From DATFKA01 sp042095835 (lineage in GTDB: Bacteria; Bacteroidota; Bacteroidia; Chitinophagales; Saprospiraceae), in the NCBI GenBank assembly GCA_042095835.1, contig JBELML010000030.1:1-49116 (forward strand): a stretch of 49,116 nucleotides of DNA. Direction: 5' to 3'. The translations under genes and the position numbers were made by a program. This document shows, piece by piece, positions 8,771 to 16,274 of the stretch. The stretch's first letter is position 1. The number at the start of each line of letters is the position of its first letter. The notes beneath the pieces were generated by a model. It was not told the origin of the DNA. It worked only from the letters and a program-made list of their open reading frames with translations, and searched no databases.

Positions 8771-9399
8771 AGCCTAATCTGTTTGTCGAAGATAGATTTT
8801 AAACGATTATCATGCGTTACAATGAGTAAGGTGGCATTGGCCGAAGCTGCCTCTCGTTGCAAAAGTTGTATCACTTGCTCGGTATTGACATCATCGAGCG
8901 CAGAGGTCGGTTCGTCTGCCAAGATCACTGTAGGTCGATTGACCAGTGCTCTGGCAATATTGACCCGCTGTTGCTCTCCCACACTCAATTGATTGGTCGG
9001 TGCATTTAACTTATGATCTACATTGAGATGCTCCAAAACCTCTTTGATAAATGTTTTATCCGTTTTGAGGCCAGCCAGCCGCTGCGCGAGCATCAAATTC
9101 TCTTGAACCGATAAAGAGCGAACAAAATGAGATTGCTGAAAAATCACCCCAATATTTTGTCCACGAAACTGATCCAGGTGTTTTTTGGATAAACCCTTGA
9201 TGGCGGTACCATTGATTTCAACACTACCTGAAGTCGGCGTCCTTAGACCTGCGAGCAAATGAAGCAACGTCGTTTTCCCGCTACCAGACTGGCCAAGTAG
9301 CAACCACTGCTCGCCCGTCTCGCATTGGATATCAGGGAAGGCAAGTACGGGAGATTTCCCGTCTTTATATGAAAATTGTAAATCTTTTGTTTGTAGCAT
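8767..9399 (-). CDS. ABC transporter ATP-binding protein (LolD/MacB type)
   Basis: Cytoplasmic ATPase subunit of 210 aa, normal for the LolD/MacB group. Walker A is GQSGSGKT (36-43), the Q-loop FQQ is near 87-89, the signature LSVGEQQ is at 138-144, Walker B is VILADEP (158-164) and the switch is VTHD. It is the first gene of a two-gene operon and overlaps the permease start by four bases. A TACATTTG promoter box is found 18 nt upstream of its ATG. Confidence 0.92.
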   Translation of the reverse strand: MLQTKDLQFSYKDGKSPVLAFPDIQCETGEQWLLLGQSGSGKTTLLHLLAGLRTPTSGSVEINGTAIKGLSKKHLDQFRGQNIGVIFQQSHFVRSLSVQENLMLAQRLAGLKTDKTFIKEVLEHLNVDHKLNAPTNQLSVGEQQRVNIARALVNRPTVILADEPTSALDDVNTEQVIQLLQREAASANATLLIVTHDNRLKSIFDKQIRL

Positions 9400-9417
9400 T
9401 TGACTTGGGTTACTCTA

Positions 9418-9425
9418 CAAATGTA
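9418..9425 (-). promoter_or_regulatory. -7 promoter box for the ABC operon
   Basis: Minus-strand TACATTTG fits TAnnTTTG and stands 18 nt before the ATPase ATG at 9399. No copy of the 6834 palindrome is visible beside it. Confidence 0.5.
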
Positions 9426-9467
9426 CGGCAATCGTCGTAATTCTTAAATTAATATACCCGAAGGCCT

Positions 9468-9475
9468 TACTTTTG
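9468..9475 (+). promoter_or_regulatory. -7 promoter box for the VOC gene
   Basis: Plus-strand TACTTTTG fits TAnnTTTG and lies 18 nt upstream of ATG 9494. It overlaps the in-frame TTG at 9473, so that TTG is unlikely to be the start codon. Confidence 0.5.
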
Positions 9476-9493
9476 ACCATAAAAAACAGACAG

Positions 9494-9856
9494 ATGCAAC
9501 ATCAGGCCGTATCAATCCGCACTTTTATTGGTGCAAAAGACTATGCACTCAGCCGATCCTTCTATAAAGACCTTGGTTTTGAGGAAATTGTTGTGGGAGA
9601 AAAAATGTGTTTATTCCGCATCGATGGTTTAGGTTTCTATCTACAAGACTACTATAAAGAAGACTGGATCAATAACAGTATGGTTTTTTTAGAGGTAAAA
9701 AATCCGGAAGCCCACCGAGAAAGAGTAATCGAGCTTGACCTCGTATCGAAATATCCTACGGTCCGTTTCACAGAAGTTCGGTATAACGATTGGGGCCGAG
9801 AATACTTTTTACATGATCCGAGTGGCGTATTATGGCATTTTGGTGCTTTTGCTTAG
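9494..9856 (+). CDS. VOC-superfamily protein (glyoxalase/bleomycin-resistance-like)
   Basis: Single-domain vicinal-oxygen-chelate protein, 120 aa from ATG 9494. It has the paired beta-alpha-beta-beta-beta pattern: RTFIGAKDYALSRSFYKDLGFEE at the N-terminus and the closing EYFLHDPSGVLWHFGAF, whose DPSGVLWHF is a family signature. Members of this size act as dimers and can be metal-dependent enzymes or simple binding proteins. The function cannot be assigned. The gene is divergent from the ABC operon and 28 bp upstream of the following lipoprotein gene. Confidence 0.85.
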   Translation: MQHQAVSIRTFIGAKDYALSRSFYKDLGFEEIVVGEKMCLFRIDGLGFYLQDYYKEDWINNSMVFLEVKNPEAHRERVIELDLVSKYPTVRFTEVRYNDWGREYFLHDPSGVLWHFGAFA

Positions 9857-9884
9857 CTTTAGTGCCAGATCAAATCATTGAATC

Positions 9885-10658
9885 ATGTCTGCTCGTCTAT
9901 CACTCCTTTTTTTTACACTCCTAGTTTGCTCATTTTCCTGTTCTACAGAAACGCCAGAAACGACAGTAGATCCCTACGCCAATATTACTGATACCATCGC
10001 CAGGGAAATTGTGCGTACGTCGATAGAACATGCCGGTGGTATTGAGCGGTGGCAAAACATGGAATCACTCAAATACACCAAACAGTTTGCCTTATTACTA
10101 GAATCTGGAGCAGTGGAAAAAAACTTTGACCAAGTACACCACTACCAGATGAATCCGGCAATTATTGATATTGTATCGGTTGAGAATGGCCTCAGCCTCC
10201 ATACACGTATGGTAGATGGTGTATATAGCCGTACCGAAGATGATGTACCTTTAGAGATACCACAGGAGACACTTCGCAAAGCAGTCAATACTTCGACGTA
10301 TGTGATTGGTATGCCTTTTAAATTACTCGATCCTGGCGTATTGCTTAAATATGAGGGAGAGACTACCATGCAAGATGGCCGAGTAGTAGATATTGTCAGT
10401 GCCAGCTACAATGCTGATAAAAACGCAAATCACTCGACAACAGATGTCTGGAAATATTACTTTGATAAAGAAGAGCGCAAAATCGTGGCCAATTGGGTAA
10501 AAACCAGCGACCACTATAGTCTGATTGAAAACCTGACTTTTGTAAGGTCAGGAGGTATCCTCTTCAATAAAGACCGAAAAAGTTATCGGGTAGATAGCTT
10601 AGGTAATCGTTTATTTCTGCGGGCAGACTATACTTATGACAACTACGAGGTAGATTAA
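9885..10658 (+). CDS. DUF6503-like lipoprotein
   Basis: Lipoprotein of 257 aa: signal MSARLSLLFFTLLVCSFSC with the acylated Cys at 19. The mature domain begins with the pattern ARE.VRTSIEHAGGIERWQNMESLKY, as in the Bacteroidota DUF6503 group, whose fold resembles LolA/LppX-type lipoprotein carriers; that assignment is from memory of the family and not certain. Ligand and partner are unknown. It may be cotranscribed with the VOC gene, since only 28 bp separate them. A strong hairpin follows the stop codon. Confidence 0.7.
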   Translation: MSARLSLLFFTLLVCSFSCSTETPETTVDPYANITDTIAREIVRTSIEHAGGIERWQNMESLKYTKQFALLLESGAVEKNFDQVHHYQMNPAIIDIVSVENGLSLHTRMVDGVYSRTEDDVPLEIPQETLRKAVNTSTYVIGMPFKLLDPGVLLKYEGETTMQDGRVVDIVSASYNADKNANHSTTDVWKYYFDKEERKIVANWVKTSDHYSLIENLTFVRSGGILFNKDRKSYRVDSLGNRLFLRADYTYDNYEVD

Positions 10659-10662
10659 AAGT

Positions 10663-10702
10663 ATCATGGGACTTCTCGAATAATTCTTAGAAGCCCCATG
10701 AT
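10663..10702 (+). terminator. Hairpin downstream of the lipoprotein gene
   Basis: ATCATGGGACTTCT pairs with AGAAGCCCCATGAT, a 14-bp stem with one A-C mismatch and a 12-nt loop, starting 4 nt after the stop codon. There is no U-tract, so it may act in 3'-end stabilisation rather than as a classical intrinsic terminator. Confidence 0.6.
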
Positions 10703-11226
10703 ATTCGTGTTTAAGCGCCGTGTCTGCTTCAATAGCCAAGTACTCGCTTAAAGAATAATTAGATGGTTTTTTAGTTTCCATCTTCTTAATAGGGCAAACG
10801 CATTAAAATGAAAACTTAAAAAGAAATAGTTGTTTCTCGAAGTTAAGTGCAAAAAAGGTCATAAGTAAAGTGCGGGAGGCCGCCTAGGCATTGTCTGAGC
10901 GGAGCGAGTTTGGCTAGGCAAGATTTTTTTGCTTCGTTTTTGTATCGAATGACAAAAATGAAGATGCTAGAGCGGTTTTGAATTGGAGTTTCAGTAGGAA
11001 TAATAAAAAATTGCAGGGTAGTTTTTTGGTGCGTTTGCCCTATCTTCTTAAGATAAAGCAGACTTTATTCGAAATAATTTTGTGTGGCTAAAAAATCGTC
11101 TTTTGCTCCCACTCTGCGTTGCGTCCTCACCTTAATAGCTAAGGCTATTAGGCTCCGGGCGCGCCTTGATTGTAAACAAAACTCTTCATTTTTATCTCAT
11201 AAAACTACTCTCGAATAAAGTCTAGT
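10703..11226. other. Gene-free interval filled by two nested repeats
   Basis: Of the ~520 bp between the lipoprotein gene and nadC, nearly all is accounted for by the 255-bp element at 10789-11043 and the palindromic element at 11048-11237. Only 10703-10781 is unassigned. No ORF in this interval looks real. Confidence 0.7.
10789..11043. mobile_element. Complete 255-bp MITE-like element (copy B) with target-site duplication
   Basis: The left end ATAGGGCAAACGCATTAAAA (10789-10808) and the right end, read inverted as ATAGGGCAAACGCACCAAAA, match at 18 of 20 positions. The flanks are identical 7-bp direct repeats CTTCTTA (10782-10788 and 11044-11050), as expected of a target-site duplication. The interior is non-coding and holds a hairpin (CTTCGTTTTTGT pairing with ACAAAAATGAAG, 10932-10963) and a second palindrome around 10816-10850. 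The right ~80 bp recurs at 7-88 and inverted at 49039-49116. No transposase gene is in the window, so it would have to be mobilised in trans. The parent IS family is not recognised. Confidence 0.8.
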
Positions 11227-11237
11227 TTATTTCTTAA
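11048..11237. repeat. Palindromic element M1 with ACTCTGCGTT core
   Basis: Imperfect terminal inverted arms at 11048-11072 and 11211-11237 share GACTTTATTCGA/TCGAATAAAGTC. The centre carries TTTTGCTCCCACTCTGCGTT followed by a GC-rich hairpin (TAATAGCTAAGGCTATTA). The right arm runs into nadC and encodes its last residues and stop codon. The left arm overlaps the 7-bp duplication of copy B, so copy B appears to have inserted at the edge of M1. The core resembles those at 12121, 30891 and 47711. Confidence 0.65.
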
Positions 11238-12084
11238 TCTTTAGACTGAGGTCGAGACTTTTAGCAGAATGGGTCAAAGCGCCCACAGAGATAAAATCTA
11301 CCCCAACTTCAGCGATTTCTTTAAGCCTACCAATGGTAATTCCACCAGAGGCTTCAACCTCAAACCGACCATCAATGATCTTTACGGCCTTTGCCATAGT
11401 TGGTGTATCAAAATTATCGAGCATAATCCTAGTGATACCACCGATCTCTAAGACTTGATGCATTTCCTCGAGGTTGCGAACCTCTACTGTGACCCCTAAG
11501 TCTAAATTTTTCTCCTGCAAGTAGCGATGTACACGTTTGATGGCTTGCGGAATGCCTCCACTGGCATCGATATGATTGTCCTTGATCATGATCCAATCGT
11601 ATAGGCCATCTCGATAATTCGAGGAGCCACCAATACGCACACCCCACTTTTCGAGAAACCGAATGAGGGGTGTGGTCTTACGGGTATCTAAAATCGTGGT
11701 AGCATAGTCTTCTACTTCTTTGGCATATTGCCGGCTGATCGTCGCTACTCCTGACATACGCTGCATGCTGTTGAGCACCAAGCGCTCGGCCTTGAGTAGG
11801 GCTTGTGCATTGCAGGTCACCTCAAAGGCTATATCTCCATATTTGATAGCGGCTCCATCGTCTAAGAATTGATCAAACTTGGCAGAAGGATCAACTATTT
11901 CGAATACTCTTTTCGCCAGCTCAACCCCCGCTAGCACACCCTCATCTTTGACAAGCAAATAGGCCGTATCTACTGCATCATCAGGAATGCAGGCCTGGGA
12001 AGTATGATCTCCATCGCGTATATCCTCTGCTAATGCTTGATGTACAAAGTCTGTTAATTGTTGGTTTAGTTCTTTAGTAAGCAA
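11227..12084 (-). CDS. nadC: Nicotinate-nucleotide pyrophosphorylase (carboxylating), quinolinate phosphoribosyltransferase
   Basis: Converts quinolinate and PRPP to nicotinate mononucleotide, CO2 and pyrophosphate in de novo NAD synthesis; cytoplasmic. It is 285 aa, normal for NadC. Hallmarks are EDIRDGDHTS (N-terminal), ERLVLNSMQRMSGVAT, the substrate-binding LDTRKTTPLIRFLEKWGVRIGG, IMIKDNHI, and the C-terminal EASGGI and ISVGALTHS phosphate-binding loops. The start is a TTG at 12084; no upstream in-frame ATG is seen. The last codons and stop lie inside palindromic element M1. No nadA or nadB is nearby. Confidence 0.95.
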   Translation of the reverse strand: MLTKELNQQLTDFVHQALAEDIRDGDHTSQACIPDDAVDTAYLLVKDEGVLAGVELAKRVFEIVDPSAKFDQFLDDGAAIKYGDIAFEVTCNAQALLKAERLVLNSMQRMSGVATISRQYAKEVEDYATTILDTRKTTPLIRFLEKWGVRIGGSSNYRDGLYDWIMIKDNHIDASGGIPQAIKRVHRYLQEKNLDLGVTVEVRNLEEMHQVLEIGGITRIMLDNFDTPTMAKAVKIIDGRFEVEASGGITIGRLKEIAEVGVDFISVGALTHSAKSLDLSLKIKK

Positions 12085-12120
12085 TGCCTGTATTTATTTA
12101 ATGATTGAATAATAGTAGCC

Positions 12121-12285
12121 TAGTAACAGCCAAAAAAATAACTTTTCGATTTTGATGGAATCTTTTGCTCCAACACTGCGTTAAAAAGCCTCATCAATGC
12201 CCTGCATTGCCTACATTTTTTGCCTTGCCTTGGCACAAAATCTTCTTGATCAAAATGCGAGACTTATTCTTTGTCCGTTACTTAA
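12121..12285. repeat. Palindromic element M2 (about 165 bp)
   Basis: The ends AGTAACAGCCAAA and, inverted, AGTAACGGACAAA form imperfect arms that continue inward through ATTTTGAT. The centre reads CTCCAACACTGCGTT and then GCCTTGCCTTGG. The whole element is closely similar to 47711-47874 in inverted orientation. It lies between nadC and the barrel gene, and its outer end contains the stop codon of the latter (12282-12284). Confidence 0.75.
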
Positions 12286-13031
12286 AAAAGGATACCAATT
12301 TTGATACTTAGCGCACTGATCTTTCCATTACTATTCTCTGGACGTGCTTCTCCTCCACGGCTTTCATCGAAGAAGGTACCCGTATTTTTAGTGACATCGG
12401 TAAAGCCAAATTGTAAATTGAGACCCAACAATAAAGAAGTCGTTCCCGACAAGGTATATTCGATACCACCACCAATATTCCAAGACAAGTTTAATCCACC
12501 AACTTCTTCTTTGATATTGATTTTCTCCCCTTCCTCTCCTACTGTTGCCCCATCGAAAGTACGTCCTTCAATCGTGCCTCTTGCCTGTGATCTAAACCCG
12601 AAAGTCAGACCAGGCTCTAGATAATAGCTGATGTATCCAAACTCTCGTGTACGCATTTTTAAACCAACAGGAATTTCTACATATTGTAGATTGTGGCGCA
12701 ACTTCACGCCTCCGGCTAAAGAGTCTAAGTTTGGTGCAAGGTCTGAGTTGGGCCAGTAGGTACCTGGATCTTCCATCAATAATCGGCCTCCAGAATTAAA
12801 GAAAAAGCCAATTCCACTCGTTACCGCGTAGTTCTCTCTGAAGTAATACTCAGACATCATCGCTAGTTTCAAACCTAGGTTTGTGCCACTGCGATTGACA
12901 TTGGCCTCGGGAGTATTCATCGAGGAAAAAGTAGGACTAGCTTGTAAGCCAAAACGAAGATCTCCTTCCTGTGCTTGCAGAGCAATTGCAGAAATACAGA
13001 AAAATGAAATTAGGATAACAATTTTTTTCAT
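12282..13031 (-). CDS. Outer-membrane beta-barrel protein (PorT-like fold)
   Basis: Protein of 249 aa with a cleavable signal peptide (MKKIVILISFFCISAIALQA) and a mature part of alternating hydrophobic strands: GLQASPTFSS, GLKLAMMSEYYF, YAVTSGIGFFF, GYISYYLEPGLTFGF, GGIEYTLSGTTSLLLGLNLQFGF. This is the eight-stranded 'outer membrane protein beta-barrel' pattern common in Bacteroidota and distantly like PorT. It ends in a hydrophobic strand (ISALSIKIGILF), as expected for barrel assembly. The precise role is unknown. The stop codon lies inside palindromic element M2, so the last codons abut the repeat. Confidence 0.8.
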   Translation of the reverse strand: MKKIVILISFFCISAIALQAQEGDLRFGLQASPTFSSMNTPEANVNRSGTNLGLKLAMMSEYYFRENYAVTSGIGFFFNSGGRLLMEDPGTYWPNSDLAPNLDSLAGGVKLRHNLQYVEIPVGLKMRTREFGYISYYLEPGLTFGFRSQARGTIEGRTFDGATVGEEGEKINIKEEVGGLNLSWNIGGGIEYTLSGTTSLLLGLNLQFGFTDVTKNTGTFFDESRGGEARPENSNGKISALSIKIGILF

Positions 13032-13104
13032 AATAAGTAGTTTTTGAAAGCAGAATAGCGTTCATCTGCTCGGGCAATAAACGGTACTCACTTGGTACGC
13101 CCTA

Positions 13105-13112
13105 CAAAAATA
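13105..13112 (-). promoter_or_regulatory. -7 promoter box for the barrel gene
   Basis: Minus-strand TATTTTTG matches TAnnTTTG, 73 nt upstream of the ATG at 13031. It would give a leader of about 65 nt. The -33 element is unclear. Confidence 0.4.
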
Positions 13113-13197
13113 GGGTTTTCGCACCAACCATACCCTTTCTATAACGATGAAATGAGGGAATTACTTTTTATTCAAAAAAAAATCAAATCATAAATTG

Positions 13198-14247
13198 ATG
13201 ATCAGGACCAATAAATTGAAGGAAAGGAAAAATCTTTTGTGGCTCTTCTTCATGGCATCTATAATCTTCGCTTGTGAATCCAGTGAAAAAGTGAATGCTC
13301 CCGACGTATCTGACATCGCAGTAGATGTAGATATTCGAAGATTTGAACAAGCGCTCTTCAGCTTAGACACCAATAATATGGCGGCTGAGTTAAAAAACCT
13401 CGAAGAACAATTTCCCACTTTTGCCCCCATCTACTTTGGACAAGTCATGCGCGTACGAGGCTCCGAGGAGGAAGCAGCAGATTATATTAAAGGCTTTATT
13501 ACCTTCCCCGCAGCTAAAGCACTCTACGATACCTGTAGTACTATTTTTGGAGAAATGGCAGACCTGCAAGAAGCCTATCGATCTATTTTCCAATACTACC
13601 AATACTACTTTCCAGATCGACCTACTCCAGATGTCACTACTTTCATTTCGGAATATTCTATAGGTTCATTTATTTATGGCGAAGATCAGCTAGCGGTAGG
13701 TCTTGACTTCTTCCTGGGCAATGACTACCCCTATATGCAGTACAATCCCAACAATCCGAATTTCTCCAATTATCTAACTAGATCATTTGACAAACAGCAT
13801 TTGCCAGCCAAAAGCTTAAAACCGTTGCTACAAGAGTTAGTCGGACAAGCAAGTGGACAAAACCTCCTAGACATGATGATCAATGAGGGAAAGCAATTGT
13901 ACATTCTAGATTTATTGATGCCTAGCACAGCCGATTCTGTAAAGTTGGATTTGCCGCAGGCAAAAGTAGACTGGCTCAATGCAAGCGAGCGCCAAATCTG
14001 GGCTTACCTGCTCAAAGATAGGTTCCTCTACAATAGTACTTACCGAGAGATTCGTCGCTTCGTAGAGTATAGTCCTAACATTCCAGCCATGCACCCAGAA
14101 GCTCCGGGCCGAACGGGCAACTGGATGGGGTGGAAAATCATAGAAGCCTACATGAAAAATAATCCAGAGATCAGTATTACGGATTTAATAGCCAATCAAG
14201 ATGCTCAGCAAATTCTGGATCAATCTAAATACAAGCCACCAAGGTAG
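13198..14247 (+). CDS. gldB: GldB-family gliding-motility lipoprotein
   Basis: Lipoprotein of 349 aa from ATG 13198, preferred over the adjacent TTG at 13195. The signal ends at the lipobox IIFAC. Features of the GldB family are DIRRFEQALFSLDT near the N-terminus, FPTFAPIYFGQV, the YYFPDRPTPDVTTFISEYS block, GLDFFLGNDYPYMQY, and PGRTGNWMGWKIIEAYM close to the C-terminus. GldB is required for gliding in Flavobacterium and accompanies the T9SS. It stands alone here, without gldC, and is convergent with the aspartoacylase-like gene. Family assignment rests on motif recall and is fairly strong. Confidence 0.78.
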   Translation: MIRTNKLKERKNLLWLFFMASIIFACESSEKVNAPDVSDIAVDVDIRRFEQALFSLDTNNMAAELKNLEEQFPTFAPIYFGQVMRVRGSEEEAADYIKGFITFPAAKALYDTCSTIFGEMADLQEAYRSIFQYYQYYFPDRPTPDVTTFISEYSIGSFIYGEDQLAVGLDFFLGNDYPYMQYNPNNPNFSNYLTRSFDKQHLPAKSLKPLLQELVGQASGQNLLDMMINEGKQLYILDLLMPSTADSVKLDLPQAKVDWLNASERQIWAYLLKDRFLYNSTYREIRRFVEYSPNIPAMHPEAPGRTGNWMGWKIIEAYMKNNPEISITDLIANQDAQQILDQSKYKPPR

Positions 14248-14275
14248 CGCTAAAGATTACATTCGCTTATTGATT

Positions 14276-14310
14276 ATGTGTTATGTGCTATGTGTCAAGT
14301 GTCAGATGTC
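14276..14310 (+). repeat. Degenerate heptamer repeat, five units
   Basis: Successive 7-mers ATGTGTT, ATGTGCT, ATGTGTC, AAGTGTC and AGATGTC lie just beyond the gldB stop. The same heptamer type is found at 42116-42150 and 47381-47450. Confidence 0.7.
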
Positions 14311-14372
14311 AAGTTAATGAAACCCGATGCTTTAGCAACGTTGGGCGAATTCATCCATTCCACCATTCTCCT

Positions 14373-15323
14373 TTAAGCCATTTCATAAGCTGCTACGGTA
14401 CGTATAAGAAAAAATCCATCATCGCCTTGTTTTTGGTATAGTGGCATCAAGATGAGTGCGTCGGCTTCGGCATAAATCGGTCCATGCCGATCCTGCGCTA
14501 AGAGTGTACCTTTGGTGATCGGTTGAAAGTTTTGAAAACCTGGTTTCATCACGAAATTATCGCCTTCTTTAATTCGATGGCACATGATGAGTTCTGCGAC
14601 TTTCGGCAGGTTTTTAGAAAATTCAATCAATAATGCATCGTGTCTATTCTCCACATCCTCTGCATTGACAATACCTATAGTACGCATACAATTGATAATA
14701 GCGGCAATTGCACGGTTGACAGATAATGGATCCTCATGCTGACCAGACTCGAAGGTTACAGCTACGGTTGGCAGCCCCATGTTTTCACTATTGAAATAGT
14801 GTAGAGTCGTACCATGGATACCATGCAAAAGTCCTTTTACTACAGGTGCGTGCAATTCCGTACCGATAGCTACACTTTCAGGATCATCGCAGGCTATTGT
14901 AAAAATCCCACCCGAGGCGGTGGTCGTATGGAGATCGAGGATGATTAATTTATTAGGTTGATAATCGTCAATTTCATTTTGGACGATGGTAAGAATTTCT
15001 GCGATTTCTTCACTTTCTGCTGCCAAGGCTTCTTTTGGGGCTTGTAGGATACGCCGAACATTATCTACTCTCCAAAGTCTATTGAGGTCGTGATCCAAAT
15101 AGCGCACGCCCTTCTTGAGGGCTTTCAGGTTGCCTCTAAGCCCAATCATTCGCCCATTAAATCTAAACGCTGGATTGATTAGAGGCTCATTTTCTATTAA
15201 GGTAAAAAGGATCTCTAAAGCCTGTACACCAGCGGGCTCGTTGCCGTGCATTCCTCCGAAGCAGACCAGAAGTGGTCCATGCTTACCTCCCGTATGTTTT
15301 CCGATCACGCGCTGTAGGCTCAT
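14373..15323 (-). CDS. Succinylglutamate desuccinylase/aspartoacylase-family zinc hydrolase
   Basis: M14-like zinc carboxypeptidase fold, 316 aa. Zinc ligands are visible in GGMHGNEPAG (His and Glu near 24-27) and in LDLHTTTASGG (His near 151). LDHDLNRLW carries the substrate-binding Asn-Arg pair, and VTFESGQH holds the catalytic Glu. The family hydrolyses N-acyl amino acids (AstE, aspartoacylase) or modifies related amides. The exact substrate is undetermined, and no arginine-succinyltransferase genes are adjacent. Cytoplasmic; convergent with gldB and divergent from the next lipoprotein gene. Confidence 0.85.
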   Translation of the reverse strand: MSLQRVIGKHTGGKHGPLLVCFGGMHGNEPAGVQALEILFTLIENEPLINPAFRFNGRMIGLRGNLKALKKGVRYLDHDLNRLWRVDNVRRILQAPKEALAAESEEIAEILTIVQNEIDDYQPNKLIILDLHTTTASGGIFTIACDDPESVAIGTELHAPVVKGLLHGIHGTTLHYFNSENMGLPTVAVTFESGQHEDPLSVNRAIAAIINCMRTIGIVNAEDVENRHDALLIEFSKNLPKVAELIMCHRIKEGDNFVMKPGFQNFQPITKGTLLAQDRHGPIYAEADALILMPLYQKQGDDGFFLIRTVAAYEMA

Positions 15324-15439
15324 GTATATTTGATCAATTAGTAGCCTGCCAAATTATGGAAAGCCAAGCAATGATGCTAGTAATTTTAAATGAAATGTAC
15401 CGTTTGTATAATAAGACAAATCGCTTTTGATTTCATAAA

Positions 15440-15447
15440 TAGATTTG
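15440..15447 (+). promoter_or_regulatory. -7 promoter box for the lipoprotein gene at 15475
   Basis: TAGATTTG matches TAnnTTTG, 27 nt before the ATG. No convincing -33 TTG at normal spacing. Confidence 0.4.
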
Positions 15448-15474
15448 TCCTTTACTAAATCAAAAACTCCATAG

Positions 15475-16206
15475 ATGGTTAAAAATTACTCGACTTTGCT
15501 GGCTGCTTTTTTACTTATCGGGCTTTTCCAATCTTGTACAACTACGAGTGGTATACCTCCAGAATCGTTTACCCAAGCATCGGCTCCACCCCGAGAAGTC
15601 CTCAAAGAATCATTGTTTAACGACCCCAATGCCACGCTTTCAGAAGCAGCCATTCAACTGCTACTCGATGGTCGCATTGAGCTCCCCGACAGTATGCGTA
15701 TTGCGATTTATCGCTATGGTAGCACCTCTACCAATCGCTATTATCGCAATTGGTGGTACGATGAAGAATACCTCAAAACACAACAAAGTTATCAGGAAGC
15801 GCTATCTCAAAAGATAGCTTCTGTAGATCGTGTACAGCGCCTTATTTTAATGCCTCAACTAATGATCGACCAAAATCCTAATATTACTCAATTAAGGGAA
15901 GCGGCAGTACGATTGCAGGCAGATTTACTACTGGTATACACCATCAATAGTGACATTTATTACAAGTATAAAGCCTTCAAAAAAGATGAAGCTAAAGCTT
16001 TTGCTACCTGTGAAGCCATCTTTATGGATATCCGTACAGGTGTAATCCCGCACTCCAGTGTACTCACCGAGGAGAATTTCACCCGTAAAGGCGAAACAGA
16101 TATCTCTATTCAAGAAATGCGCAAAAGAGCAGAGCAAGAAGCTGTTATAAAAGTCTTGGAAAGCACAGGTAATGCAGTGTTTGATTTTTTATCTGGTAAT
16201 AAATGA
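15475..16206 (+). CDS. Lipoprotein of unknown function
   Basis: Lipoprotein of 243 aa; lipobox GLFQSC with Cys21, followed by a Thr/Pro-rich linker. The globular part has an N-terminal region (LSEAAIQLLLDGRIELPDSMRIAIYRYG) and a later alpha/beta segment (LREAAVRLQADLLLVYTINSDIYYKYKAF, EAIFMDIRTGVIPHSSV). This layout resembles proteins that combine stress- or CsgG-like periplasmic domains, but I do not recognise a family. It has its own likely promoter and is followed 68 bp later by the serine hydrolase gene, with no terminator seen between them. Confidence 0.7.
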   Translation: MVKNYSTLLAAFLLIGLFQSCTTTSGIPPESFTQASAPPREVLKESLFNDPNATLSEAAIQLLLDGRIELPDSMRIAIYRYGSTSTNRYYRNWWYDEEYLKTQQSYQEALSQKIASVDRVQRLILMPQLMIDQNPNITQLREAAVRLQADLLLVYTINSDIYYKYKAFKKDEAKAFATCEAIFMDIRTGVIPHSSVLTEENFTRKGETDISIQEMRKRAEQEAVIKVLESTGNAVFDFLSGNK

Positions 16207-16274
16207 TGTAGCAACTAATTGAGCAAATGCTGTAACAAATCAGCTTTTCCATCGTCTCCTAAAAAAATAGTACT

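Noticed and set aside
11227..12084. NAD synthesis operon
   Set aside because: nadC is alone; the flanks are repeats and an outer-membrane protein.
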